A DNA stretch of 64,000 nt. Origin: Taxillus chinensis. Its lineage: Eukaryota > Streptophyta > Magnoliopsida > Santalales > Loranthaceae. Under the pieces are notes generated by a model that did no database searches, was not told the origin of the DNA, and worked only from the letters and a program-made list of their open reading frames with translations. The number at the start of each line of letters is the position of its first letter. Within the stretch, counting starts at the first letter, position 1. Shown here one piece after another: positions 1 through 9,797 of the stretch. Location: the NCBI GenBank assembly GCA_023512835.1, contig CM042092.1, positions 45,688,535-45,752,534 of the forward strand, given 5' to 3'. The position numbers were made by a program, and so were the translations under genes.

Positions 1-779
1 GTGCAGAAATTTCTAACTGGTTTCTTTCTCTCCGCGGGATGCAAGCTCCTTCCTGGATGTCTTCATCTCTATTATGGAAGCTTAAACCGGATACCTCCAC
101 CAATAGAATTTTACCATGTGATCCCACACCGCACAATAGTAGCAATGACCCTGAAAGCTGGTGTTACTTAGCTTCGTACATCTGGGGTCTTCTTTAGAAT
201 AGGCTTGGCCTTGATGGTTGGCTTCACAGGATTTCCTTCTTTCTTCAGGGGTACTTGTACACTCGTAGAAATAACAATTGCGGTAGATTTCTTCACATTC
301 TTGGAATGCCCAGATTTCTAAACGCATTTGGTCACTCCGATAGTCTTGACCTCCTTCATGTGTCTCTCCATCTTCTCATCATTTACACCCCTTCCCCTTT
401 CTTATTGATTCAAGTCACAATAGTGGTCTACGTAGGATTGTCATGAAAATCTAGATTAATATTCTTCCTATCCATCTCAGTGTTGCCCCGGTATTCTAAT
501 CTTGCCTGTGGCGTGATGAGTGATGTGATCCGGGAATTTCCAGGAGGTTGAGGCTTGACTAGCTCTGTCCTTTGAGATCTTCTCCTGAAGGCCTACTAGT
601 TCTTCTTCAAGCCGTTGGATTGTGGTGTCTCCTGGTGGTAAGTTTTGTGGTAATATCATCACATATCTTGATTTGCTTCTCTAGTTTGAGCTTTAGGGTG
701 ATAATTTCCTCGTAGTACTTCTTGGAGTCCCCCAAGACCTTATCCTTCTCCCCTTTGGTCTCTGCAAGCTCACCTTTGA
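1..779 (-). pseudogene. Ty1/Copia gag fragment, left half
   Basis: Read on the minus strand, this is the downstream half of a decayed Copia gag. The upstream half lies at 17887-18093, and the two halves were separated by the element at 780-17881. The minus-strand protein joined across the break is Lys/Glu-rich and coiled-coil-like (LAETKGEKDKVLGDSKKYYE region, about 640-779). A degenerate zinc knuckle follows at about 90-160, where C-x2-C and a following DHM are visible but the last Cys is lost (FYWWRYPV). A related plus-strand copy with the better-preserved spacing CKVWGHMSRFC lies at about 61990-62025. The frame is broken by stops and shifts, and the window edge cuts the element. The Copia assignment is inferred from the related right-hand copy, which continues into Copia protease and integrase. 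Confidence 0.7.
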
Positions 780-1941
780 TGTCATGCCCCGGTTTTCCAA
801 CCCGAGGAGACCGGAACGTGACCCTCCCTTTACCCGGGTTTGGATAAAGGGGTAGGATACATCATACACTTCACATTTTATTTTCAGAGACCAAAATCAC
901 ATAATTATTAAATTCAAACCACATGCCTTTATTATATTTCAACTTCATTACAAAATCTCCCCGTTGGGGTTACAAGGCCTCAACGAAATTACATAACACA
1001 AATTACATAACATAAAACAAAGCCACAAAACGGAACTCCTCCACCTAGGTATTCCCACCTAACGCCTGTAGGTTCCCGCAAGAAAACACACCATAGTAGG
1101 AGGGGTGAGCAACCACGGCTCGTAGGGGATCATGTCTCCCCAACCCATCCCATGCACCTAGCATCTACATGACATGTGTACAAGTACGTGTCGTGATACA
1201 TTCCAACAGATATAATAACAAACCACCAACGAATACAATCATTTCTACATTCACACAAGGCTAACACTTTAACCACAAGTGATTTAATCGCCTCTTCAGG
1301 CCAATGATTCAAGTGATTTAACCGCCTCTTCAAGCCAATGATTCAAGTGATTTAACCGCCTCTTCAGGCCAATGATTTAACCGCCTCTCAGGCATAGTTT
1401 CCACTGCCTCACAGGCAAACACAAAACAGTCCCGGGCTTCCACGCCCACCGGGTGTACAAGCAAAGATGCAGCACATAAGGCCATACAGGCATAACATCA
1501 AACACTTAATATGCTTAGTCACACGGGAATAACGTCGAACACTTAGCATGCATATATTCACAAGGCTCACAAACCTAGCCACACGATATTATTTCAAACA
1601 CATAATATGCATAGCCTCACCAGGCATTATTTCAAACACGTTCGAGCATACACACAGGCATTTTATCGAACACTTAACATGCACTAACCACCCAACCTCG
1701 GAAATCACACCAAAACGCCACTGAAGGCCAACATCCATATAGGAGATCACACCTATATGGATTACATTTATATATATAAACAGATATAATCCGTAATCTG
1801 CCCTAGAACCCTAGGACAGAGGAGGATTTAGGAAGAACAGAACCCCTACCTTGAAAACGTCCTCCAGCTCTTGCTTCCACGCTAGACGTTGTCTTCCCCA
1901 CGCACGACGCCCGGGCAAAGAAGCCGCCGGCTCTCCTTCCT

Positions 1942-1946
<5 letters not shown>

Positions 1947-1986
<40 letters not shown>
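1947..1986. repeat. CT/GA microsatellite in LTR leader
   Basis: An uninterrupted run of CT dinucleotides, GA on the transcribed minus strand, sits about 50-90 bp downstream of the LTR TATA box. The same tract recurs at the homologous place in every Tekay LTR here: about 17150-17190, 3044-3069, 10395-10414, 20433-20449, 24606-24626, 39828-39842 and 43805-43836. Its length varies between copies. Confidence 0.9.
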
Positions 1987-1988
<2 letters not shown>

Positions 1989-2231
1989 GACGACTGAAAA
2001 GAACCCTAACCCTAGAACAAGGAGTCTCCTCATCCTTATATAGACCTCCCACTATCAAAACGACGTAGTTTTGATTAAGTGAAACCCAGGTTCAAAACGA
2101 CGTAGTTTTGATTACACAAGCTATAACCTTTCCGCATCCAAACACACCAAAATACTCACTATTCCAACATGGTCCTTTGGGAAAAGATGATTAGAATGAC
2201 AAAACCAAGATAACCATGCAAAAACATGCTT

Positions 2232-2269
2232 GCACGCCAATTTGAACGCCAATTCCTCAATTGGCGTGC
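2232..2269 (-). promoter_or_regulatory. U3 inverted-repeat module (CCAAT-arm type)
   Basis: Arm GCACGCCAATT at 2232-2242 is matched by its reverse complement AATTGGCGTGC at 2259-2269. An inner copy GAACGCCAATT lies at 2244-2254. A second module with a different arm, GCACGTGA at 2343-2350 and TCACGTGC at 2362-2369, lies 74 bp away in the same LTR. The homologous module in the 5' LTR is at about 17436-17475. A cruciform or transcription-factor-site role is inferred, not shown. Confidence 0.6.
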
Positions 2270-2654
2270 AGCTCCAAATGCACTCAAACTTCACCCCAAG
2301 CCTGCTTGCATCTTGTAGAGGTCTAGAAGCAAAAATATGCTTGCACGTGAAATGGGTGAATTCACGTGCAGCTCCAAATGCTCTGAAATTTCTGGTGGTA
2401 GGTAGAGGACCTCATTCCGAGAAACTTTTTGTTCTTGCACGCCAATTATTTGAGGCCATCTACCCTATCAAAAGTGAGCTCCAATGTAAGGACCCGTACC
2501 TTGAGTTAGTCGGTTTTGCCTCCTGAGTAGAGTTTTTCTAGATTTTGACCTAGTAAATGGACTCCAATGAATTCACGTGCAAAAGGAAAGATGCTTAGTA
2601 TGGTGTCCTCTATCTACCACGAAGTTTCAGGCCAAATGGACATGTATGTGAGGT

Positions 2655-2682
2655 GCACGTGATATGGGTCCAATTCACGTGC
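2655..2682 (+). promoter_or_regulatory. U3 inverted-repeat module B (G-box arms)
   Basis: Arms GCACGTGA (2655-2662) and TCACGTGC (2675-2682) are exact reverse complements. Each contains the palindromic G-box CACGTG. The homologous 28-nt module in Tekay copy 4 (39437-39464) has arms with GCACGCGAAT and ATTTGGCGTGC instead. A bZIP or bHLH binding role is a guess from the CACGTG core. Confidence 0.65.
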
Positions 2683-2757
2683 AAGTGTGGTTGACTTCTA
2701 AATGATGCAAGGAGGCTAGGGGTGAAGTTTGAGAGCATTTGGAGTCCATATGGAGGT

Positions 2758-2783
2758 GCACGTGAATTGGGGAATTCACGTGC
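2758..2783 (+). promoter_or_regulatory. U3 inverted-repeat module C, perfect 11-bp arms
   Basis: Arm GCACGTGAATT, spacer GGGG, then the exact reverse complement AATTCACGTGC. The identical module in the 3' LTR is at 10106-10131. In other LTR subfamilies the same position carries arms GCACGCCAATT (39539, 43512) or GCACGTGATAT (24175), with pairing largely kept. It lies about 200 bp upstream of the TATA box. Confidence 0.75.
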
Positions 2784-2914
2784 AAATTGGCGTGCGGGCA
2801 TATTTTTGCATGGTTCCCTTGGTTTTGACATTCTAAGGAACTTTCTCCAAAGGACCATGTTGAAATTCTGAGTATTTTGGCCTATATGGGTGCGGAAAGG
2901 TGCTAACTTGTGTG

Positions 2915-2993
2915 ATCAAAACTACGTCGTTTTGATGCTGAGATTCACTTAATCAAAACTACGTCGTTTTGATGTTGTGTTGTCTATATAAGG
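2915..2993 (+). promoter_or_regulatory. LTR core promoter: two ACGT-core palindromes and TATA box
   Basis: Two copies of a 22-bp element, with outer arms ATCAAAAC and GTTTTGAT around a TACGTC core, lie at 2915-2936 and 2952-2973, so start-to-start spacing is 37 bp. The TATA box CTATATAAGG is at 2984-2993. The same arrangement is at 10263-10321 with TATA at 10332 in the 3' LTR. ACGT is the core of plant bZIP sites, so an activator role is plausible but inferred. Confidence 0.75.
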
Positions 2994-3611
2994 AGGAGGA
3001 GCCCCTCTGTTTTAGGTTTAGGGTTTGTTGCTTCACCAGCCGTCGCAGAGAGAGAGAGAGAGAGAGAGGGAAGGAGAGCTCCTGGTTGCTTGCTTGGGCG
3101 TCTTGCGTGGGTGGTCGGTGCTTCGTGGGTGGACGGCGTTCGGCTTGGGATCGGACCGTTCTTTGTGTTGTTGCGTTTTCCTTGAGGTAGGGATTCTGTT
3201 CTTCCTAAGTCCTCCTCTGTCCTAGGGTCCTAGGGCAGAATATGAGTTATATCTGTTATATTATTTATATGTAAATTCATATAGGTGTGACCTCCTATAT
3301 GAATGTTGGCCTTCAGTGGCGTTTTGGTGTGATTTCTGAGGTTGGGTGGCTTGTGCATGTTAAGTGTTTGATAAAATGCCGGTGTGGATATGCCTGTATG
3401 AATATACCTGTGTGTATGCTCAGAACGTGTTTGAAATAATGCCTGTGAGGCTATGCATATGATGTGTTTGGAATAATAGCTGTGTGGCTGGGTCTGTGAA
3501 CCTGTGAATATATGCATGCTAAATGTTCGACGTTATTCCCGTGTGACTAAGCATATTAAGTGTTTGATGTTATGCCTGTATGGCCTTATGTGTTGCGTGT
3601 TTGCTTGTACA

Positions 3612-3785
3612 CCCGGTGGCTGTGGAAGCCCGGGACTGTTTTGTGGAACCCGGTGGGTGGAAGCCCGGGACTGTTTGTGGAACCCGGTGGCTGTGGAAGC
3701 CCGGGACTGTTTTGTGGAACCCGGTGGCTGTGGAAGCCCGGGACTGTTCTTGGGACCCGGTGGCTGTGGAAGCCCGGGAGTGTTT
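3612..3785 (+). repeat. LTR minisatellite, five units of about 36 bp
   Basis: Each unit begins cccggtggctgtggaagccc and continues through gggactgt to a variable tggaa end. Five units are present here and five in the 3' LTR (10958-11131). Solo LTR 43044-44928 has about three degenerate units (44335-44435). The minus-strand LTRs have only one remnant, around 1435-1455 and 16617-16640. Copy number therefore changes between LTRs. Each unit contains a self-complementary cccggg and ccggt. Confidence 0.85.
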
Positions 3786-4270
3786 ATGTACCAGCTTGTG
3801 TATGATTATGTTTGCTGCTATAGCCTGAAATTACATCTGGTGGAATGATTGTATCACGACACAGCACTTGTACACAAGGCATGTAGATGTTAGGTGCATG
3901 GGATGGGTTGGGGAGACATGATCCCTACTGAGCTGTGGTTGCTCACCCCTCCTACCATGTTGTTTTCTTTACAGGAACCTACAGGCGTTAGGTGGGACTC
4001 CAAGGTGGAAGGCCTTATTTACTTTACTGTTTATGTTATTTTTATGGGAACTGATGTAACCCCAATGGGGATGGATTGAAAAGAGGACTTTGTAATAAAG
4101 ACTGATTTGTTTTGTGGACTGCTTTGATGGACTTTATTTTTCTTGAATGTGTTGTGAATGTTTAAAATGTTAAATTCTTGATTTGTATCCTAACCCCTTT
4201 GCCCTCCGTGTGGGTAAAAGGGAAGTCACGTACCGGTTTCCTCGGGTTGGAAATCCGGGGCGTGACAATA

Positions 4271-4282
4271 TGGTATCAGAGC
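4271..4282 (+). other. Primer-binding site, initiator tRNA-Met type
   Basis: TGGTATCAGAGC lies three bases after the 5' LTR end. It matches the standard plant PBS complementary to the 3' end of initiator tRNA-Met. This is where minus-strand DNA synthesis would start. Confidence 0.92.
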
Positions 4283-4699
4283 ATGGTCTAGTTGGCCTAG
4301 GGTAGTGGGCGGACTTGGTTATCTTGAGTCCTTTGGAGGAGCCTGGAGGGACATGCCTGATCAACATGGTCCTCTTTGAGCCTCCAAGGTGTGCTTAGGG
4401 TAGTCCAGTCTTGTGGTAGGATTTGCATGCATTGGCATTAGGGCACTAGTTGCATTTGTTGTCATGTGTGAAGGATGTGCATAACATGATTATGTGTGAC
4501 CTGTGCAACTCTGAATATTCTTGGAATGCCTTGGGTATGACTACAATGTGGACTGTGCTGTGTGCAATATTGGTTGATGCAATGGTTAAAATGTGTGTAA
4601 TGCCATGTACGGCTTGACTTGATAATGAGGTAGAGGTAGTCAACTTGTTAGTAGTCAAACGCGTTCTGACGTTTGTGCATCTTACTTCATGTAGTAAGA

Positions 4700-5998
4700 A
4701 TGCCACCGAGGAGAGTGACACGTGCGTCCGGGGCAGTGGCTGATGAGTCATCTGCCCATGAGGGTCCGGGTGCGGGACCATCCGTTGGAGGGCATGCGTT
4801 GCTACTTGGCACGGCTACAAGAAGGCATCCGGCTGGAGGTACGAGAGCTTCGGGAGGGACTCCGGCAGGGATGTTCGGGAGGAGGTGCGCCGTGAGATGG
4901 CGGCACAGCGGGTGGTGCCACCACCACCACCACCACCGAGGGAGAGCTGCCTCGTGAGCGTGAGAGTTCGCTGGGTGGTGTACCGACCCGTGCAGAGGAT
5001 GACGTGGTGACACGGTTCCGAAAGGAACAACCTCCGCGATTTAAGGGGGGAGAAGACCCTGTGGTAGCTGAAGCGGTGGTTGAGGCGGATTGAGCATGTG
5101 TTCTCCTTTCTCCTGCCCAGGGAGGAGGATAAGGTGCGACCGGCAATTCGGCAGCTGGAGGGGGACGCTTTGGAGTGGTGGATGAGTGTTGCGGGGAGCC
5201 GTGCGGTGCAACTCATGTTTTGGGAGGAGTTCTTGCAACTCTTCCAAGATGAGTTCTTCCCAGGAATCGGTGAGATGGCGAAGAGGGAAGAATTTGGCCG
5301 GCTTGAAGCGGGATCCAAGACGGTACCTGAATATGAGCGGGAGTTCGGAGATTGAGTAGGTTTGCTCCTGAGACCGTGGTAAGGGAGGACCTGAAGGCCC
5401 ACAAGTTCACCTTGGGTCTCGGAGCCAGCCCCTAGGGAGAGGGTGGCGATTCTACGCTTGAGGACCTATCGTGAGGCCGTGGAGACGGCCCGTATAGGCG
5501 AGAGAGAATCGGATGATGGGAGGCAGGCCCATCGGGGGCGCCAGTGCGAGTGGGCCTGATCGAGATGCAGGGTCCAAGAGGCTCAAGACGGAGGAGAGGG
5601 ATAACGGTTCCTTCCGCAGCGGGGGACAGACATTGGTGAACCCAGGGAGGTCTAGCTTTGGCGGTGGCGGACAGGGCGGTCCATCAGGGGGGTCTCCCCG
5701 GCGGTTGTTCTGCTGTGGGGGAGCAAGGCCACTTGAGAAAGGAGTGTCCAAAGAGGGACTGGAAATGCCATAAATGTGGACGAGAGGGCCATCCGAGCCG
5801 GGTTTGCCGGAGTGGCAACAGGGGAGTTGGAGGCATGACATCCAGGACAAGGAGTGATGCCGGTTTTCGTGCACCAGGCGAGAGAGACCAGCTCGTCAGT
5901 GGCCGGCTAGTCAGGCAGGATCGAATCAGACCCGACCTCAGGGGAGGCCGGAGCGGCAGCAGACTGAAGCTGGAGGCAACCTTGGCGGGAAGCGCCCA
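4700..5998 (+). pseudogene. gag: gag of Tekay copy 1 (frameshifted)
   Basis: The ATG at 4700 starts MPPRRVTRASG, a basic start typical of this family. The frame breaks several times before 5080. A (CCA)n tract at about 4917-4937 would encode a proline run. The capsid core is at 5080-5355 (WWMSVAG, FWEEFLQLF), matching the retrotransposon gag domain that forms the particle shell. A one-base loss near 5347 ends that frame compared with copy 4. Zinc-knuckle material follows at 5700-5815. The second knuckle, CHKCGREGHPSRVC, is intact as CX2CX4HX4C. The first is split between frames. The knuckles bind element RNA during packaging. No single frame spans the gene, so it cannot make a complete Gag as read here. 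Confidence 0.85.
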
Positions 5999-6559
5999 GT
6001 GAGTGAGCCGACCAGCGGCACGGGCCAAGGGAAGGTGTTTGCGCTGGAGGCGACGTACCAGGAGGAGGCTGAGTTACCACCCCCACCAGCCGAGGGTGGA
6101 GCAGGACCATCGGTGGTTAGAGGTACCCTCTTGATCTCCCGTACCTTAGCTTCTGTTCTTTTCGATACGGGTGCATCATGTTCGTTTGTTGCTGAGCTTG
6201 TAATAAACGGCTTGGGGTTAGCCTGTGTGGAGGCCGCGAGGCCCCTAGTTGTAGAGTCTCCGGTGGGAGGCATGATTGAGGTACGGCGAGTGTGTCGTGG
6301 CTGTGTGTTAACCATAGGCGAGGTGGAGCTGAGTTTTGACTTGCATGTGATGCCTTTGAGGACGTTCGACCTGATCTTGGGTATGGATTGGCTTTTGGCT
6401 TTCCAGGCCAAGATAGATTGTTATCGGCGGCGTGTGACCTTCGTGACACCGCGGGGACCTCTTGCACCCTGCAGGGGGAGTGGGATTGTGAGGCGAGTCG
6501 GGCCGGGCCGGTGTTGGACCGGTGGGGTGCCATTACCCATAGGTTAGCAGCCCGACCTT
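5999..6559 (+). pseudogene. pol: Aspartic protease domain, Tekay copy 1
   Basis: The retropepsin active site [10 protein letters not shown] is readable, with the catalytic Asp codon at 6164-6166, followed by the [10 protein letters not shown] block near 6365. This enzyme would cut the Gag-Pol polyprotein. The catalytic triad DTG is intact here, unlike copies 2 and 3. A frameshift around 6450-6550 separates it from RT. It follows the gag zinc knuckles after a Pro-rich linker ([12 protein letters not shown]), the usual order for this family. Confidence 0.85.
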
Positions 6560-8098
6560 TGCCGAGGAGGTTAAGGTAGAAAAGAGGGTGTGGCCCATTG
6601 TTGTGGACCAATTTCAGGATGTTTTTCCTGAGCGGTTGAGGAGTTTGCCACCTAAGAGGAGTGTGGAGTTCACCATTGAGTTGGTGCCGGGGACGGGTCC
6701 GATTTCCCAAGTAGCGTATCGTATGGGGCCAGCCGAGCCGAGGGAGCTTCGAGAGGCAAATCGAGGAGTTGGTGGGCCAGGGGGTATATTAGACCAAGTA
6801 CCTCACCTTGGGGTGCTCCAGGTGCTCTTTGCTAAGAAAGGCCGATGGCACGCTTCGTCTCTGCATCGACTACAAGGAAAGTCGAATTCGGTGGTCGTGA
6901 AGAACAAGTACCCGTTGCCTCGGATAGATGACCTGTTTGACCAATTGAGTGGGGCCTAGTGGTTTTCCAAAATAGATTTACGGTCGGGGTATCACCAGCT
7001 CTCGGGGTTAGGGAGGAGGACATCCCTAAGACGGCTTTTCGGTGCGGTATGGGCATTATGAGTGGGTAGTGATGCCTTTTGGGCTCACTAATGCGCCAGC
7101 AGTTGTTCATGCATTTGATGAACCAAGTCTTTGCTCCATACCTAGACTCGTTCGTGGTGGTGTTTATCGACGATATCTTGGTGTATTCCAAGACCGAAAG
7201 GGAACATGTGGAGCACTTGGCAACAAGTGTTACAAACCTTGAGGGACCAGCAGTTGTTTGCTAAGTTTAACAAGTGTGAGTTTTGGCTGCAGGAGGTTCA
7301 CTTTCTTGGCCATGTGGTGTCGGTTGAGGGAGTTAGGGTGGACCCGGCCAAGATTGAGGCCGTGGCATCGTGGGCGAGACCAACCAACGTTTTTGAGATC
7401 CGTAGTTTTCTTGGTTTGGCGGGGTACTATCGTCGTTTTGTAGAGGGGTTCTCCCGTTTGGCGGCTCCTATGACGGCGTTGACTAGGAAAGGAGTGAAAT
7501 TTGAGTGGACCGACAAGTGTCAACAGGCGTTCGAGACTCTCATAACCCGTTTGACCACCGCACCTGTGTTGAGGTTACCTCGGGAGGATATTCCATATGA
7601 AGTGTCTTGTGATGCGTCCAGGGTTGGTTTGGGGTGTGTGCTTATGCAGGAGCACGGTGTGGTAGCTTATGGGTCAAGGCGATTTGAAGCCTCATGAGCG
7701 GAATTATCCTACTCATGACCTTGAGTTAGGCTGTCATCTTCGCCCTGAAAAGTTGGCAGCACTACCTCTTGGGGGAAAAGTTTGTGGTGTTCTCGGATCA
7801 CAAGAGCCTTCAGTACATCTTTACTCGAAAGGACTTGAATTTGAGGCAAAGGAGATGGGTGGAGTATTTGCAGACTTTTGATTTTACTCTTGCCTATACC
7901 CCGGGCAAGGGTAATGTTGTGGCTGATGCATTGAGCAGAAAAGGGAAAGCTGAGGTGGCCGTGAGAGAGTGGAAGCTGATGGAGCAGTTGGCAATGTTGC
8001 AGCTGCAGCCTGTTGTTCGTGATGGTGGGACAGTCCTGAGTCCTTTGGTGGTTGTGCCTGAGTTGTACCAGCGCGTCCGGGAGGAACAACTTGGGTGA
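6560..8098 (+). pseudogene. pol: Reverse transcriptase and RNase H, Tekay copy 1
   Basis: Fingers and palm motifs are readable in pieces. [19 protein letters not shown] ends at an in-frame TAG at about 6957-6959, where relatives have Arg before [13 protein letters not shown]. The catalytic box [11 protein letters not shown] has its two Asp codons at 7169-7174. The thumb region with FLGHVVS and [13 protein letters not shown] is in one frame (7206-7697). RNase H starts at about 7600 ([14 protein letters not shown]) and continues at 7769-8098 with ALSRKGK. Frameshifts near 6830, 7000-7040, 7090 and 7680-7770 break the reading frame. These enzymes would copy element RNA into DNA and remove the RNA strand. 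Confidence 0.88.
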
Positions 8099-9500
8099 CA
8101 TTGAGTGTGAGGTTCTCCGTGCCCGTATTGAGGCCGGGGAGCTATCTCGGGGACCGGACGAGGGTCCCGAGCATGAGTTGTCATTTCAGGAGCGGTTGGT
8201 CGTGGCTTCTTCCCTCAGGGATGAGGTGATGAGGGAGTTCCACCAGTCTAGAGTTGCTGTGCATCCAGGGGGTACGAAGATGTATCATGCGCTTCGGGCA
8301 CATTTTTGGTGGCCTGGGATGAAACGCGATGTGGCTGCCTTTGTTTCGCGGTGCCTCACGTGTCAGCAGGTGAAGGTTGAGCATCAGCGGCCGGCGGGCA
8401 TGTTACGCCCTTGCCCATAGCGGAGTGGAAGTGGGACCATATAGCGATGGATTTTGTGACCGGTCTTCCACCCACCACCGGGAGGAAGGATATGCTTTGG
8501 GTGATTGTGGATCGACTCACAAAGTCGGCCCATTTCCTTGCTGTTCGCGAGCGGGACTCTATTGGGACCTTGAGTCGGCTATACATGAACGAGATTGTGA
8601 GACTGCATGGCGTACCATCATCGGTTGTCTCAGACCGGGATTCGAGGTTCACTTCCCGTTTCTGGGCAGGTTTGCAGGAGGCTATGGGGACCAAGCTTCA
8701 CTTGAGTACAGCCTTTCACCCTGAGACTGACGGCCAGACAGAGAGGACGAATCAGACTTTGGAGGACATGTTACGGGCCTGTGTGTTAGACTTTGGGGGT
8801 TCGTGGGCAACTCACCTTCCTTTGGTGGAGTTTGCCTACAACAACAGCTTATCAGGCATCCATTGGGATGGCTCCTTTTGAGGCGTTGTATGGACGGCCG
8901 TGTCGATCCCCTTTGTGTTGGACCGAGGTGGGGGAGACAGCTCTCTTGGGACCGCAGCTTGGTTCAAGAGGCTACCGAGAAGGTCAAGTTGATTCGTCGG
9001 CGTTTGTTGGCGCTCGTAGTCGGCGAAATCTTATGCGGATCAGCGACGGCGACCTTTGGAGTTTTCTGTTGGTGATCATGTGTTCCTTCGTGTCTCTCCA
9101 CGACGTGGTCATCGACGGTTTGGGCGGGGTTCCAAGCTATCTCCGCGGTTTATTGGTCCTTTTGAGATTCCTGGATCGTGTAGGGCCTGTGGCCTACCGG
9201 TTAGCGTTACCACCGCGGCCGAGTCGAGTGCACAACGTGTTTCACGTGTCCCAGGTTGCGGAAGTATCACCCCGACCCCACTCATATGATTGATTGGGGG
9301 ACGTTGGACATCGAGGATGACATGTCCGTCATTGAGGCCCCTATCCGTATCCTAGGTCGGCAGGAAAAGCTTTTGCGTGGTCGTGCTATTCCTTTGGTTC
9401 GCGTGCTGTGGCAGCACCGTGGCATTGAGGAGGAGACATGGGAACGTGAGTCCGTGATGCGTGCGCGGACCTGGACTTGTTCGAGGACGAACAATCTTAA
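8099..9500 (+). pseudogene. pol: Integrase with C-terminal chromodomain, Tekay copy 1
   Basis: The HHCC zinc-binding domain is at about 8225-8375 ([14 protein letters not shown] and RCLTCQQVK). The DDE catalytic core starts at 8411 ([37 protein letters not shown]). A one-base insertion near 8850 breaks the YNNSYQ region. The GPF/Y-like C-terminal segment follows (about 9050-9250). The chromodomain is at about 9307-9470 (VEAPIRIL-type start, AIPLVRVLWQHRGIEEETWE). A frameshift lies near the end. The native stop is TAA at 9498-9500 after a conserved LFEDEQS tail. Chromodomains in chromoviruses are thought to steer integration to heterochromatin. Confidence 0.88.
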
Positions 9501-9501
9501 G
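9477..9501 (+). other. Hairpin at the end of pol
   Basis: TTGTTCG, loop AGGA, CGAACAA is a perfect 7-bp inverted repeat that also encodes the last residues of pol. It is followed at once by TCTTAAG, which contains the pol stop codon. A sister hairpin with changed but paired stems sits before the polypurine tract at 9798-9822. Confidence 0.7.
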
Positions 9502-9797
9502 CGTGGGAGGTGGTCATTGGGCAAGGGATGGATAGTGATGTTTTCTTGTGATGTGTTTTCTTGTATTAGTTGATGTATTTGTATTGTCTTTTAAAGACAT
9601 GTGTTCTTATTTGTGATGTGCCTTGAGATGTGTATTCGTGCCATGTGGACATGTGTTATGTGCATTATTGTGGTTATGGGTTATGGTGGTACTTGTTATG
9701 TCTTGTTGTCTTGTGTGTGGTGTATGACCCATTTGGGTGTTGTGGCTCGCCGTGTGGCGAATGGGTAGCTTGAGTTTGTTTTCCTCTTATGTCATTT
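9502..9797 (+). other. 3' untranslated spacer of Tekay copy 1
   Basis: This GT-rich, non-coding spacer lies between the pol stop and the polypurine-tract hairpin. It repeats short motifs such as gatgtg, tgtatt and cttgtg, and contains a block (tgacccatttgggtgttg) also seen in copies 2 and 4 and in the minus element. No gene was seen. Confidence 0.7.

Larger units (their letters stand above)
780..2484 (-). repeat. 3' LTR of the minus-strand Tekay element, main part
   Basis: On the plus strand it begins TGTCATGCCCCGG, the reverse complement of the LTR end CCGGGGCATGACA, and it is cut at 2484 by the plus-strand insertion. The remainder of the LTR resumes at 11626. It contains the minus-strand promoter: two palindromic elements at about 2055-2115 and a TATA box near 2034-2045. 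A CT microsatellite lies at 1947-1986 in the transcribed leader. U3 inverted-repeat modules lie at 2232-2269 and 2343-2369. The intact sister LTR at 16035-17881 shows the sequence uninterrupted across the insertion site (gagctccaagatcag). Confidence 0.9.
2485..4267 (+). repeat. 5' LTR of Tekay copy 1
   Basis: It runs from TGTAAGGACCCG to GGGGCGTGACA (1783 bp). U3 holds inverted-repeat modules at 2655-2682 and 2758-2783, palindromic promoter elements at 2915-2973 and a TATA box CTATATAAGG at 2984-2993. A GA microsatellite follows at 3044-3069 and a 36-bp minisatellite at 3612-3785. The terminal TGTAA/TGACA boundaries agree with the flanking TSD and PBS. Confidence 0.93.

Noticed and set aside
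3612..3785. Possible CRISPR-like array
   Set aside because: Units are direct tandem repeats without unique spacers, in a plant LTR. This is a minisatellite.
3504..3848. Overlapping frames rich in GGCGSPGLF-like repeats in the LTR
   Set aside because: They are translations of the 36-bp LTR minisatellite. All frames are open because the unit has few stops, and there is no sign of a protein-coding gene.
4673..4957. Open frame with a run of histidines (CHHHHHHRGRAA)
   Set aside because: It is an out-of-frame reading of a (CCA)n tract in gag. In the gag frame the tract encodes proline. It is not a metal-binding protein.
4815..5402. Long minus-strand frame of 195 codons over gag
   Set aside because: It is the antisense shadow of the Tekay gag, with no domain and a low-complexity glycine run from the same CCA tract.
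5938..6710. Minus-strand frames of 157 and 197 codons over protease; similar ones at 18248 and 35369
   Set aside because: They recur only because the plus-strand protease is repeated. The sense strand carries the recognisable DTG and GMDW motifs.
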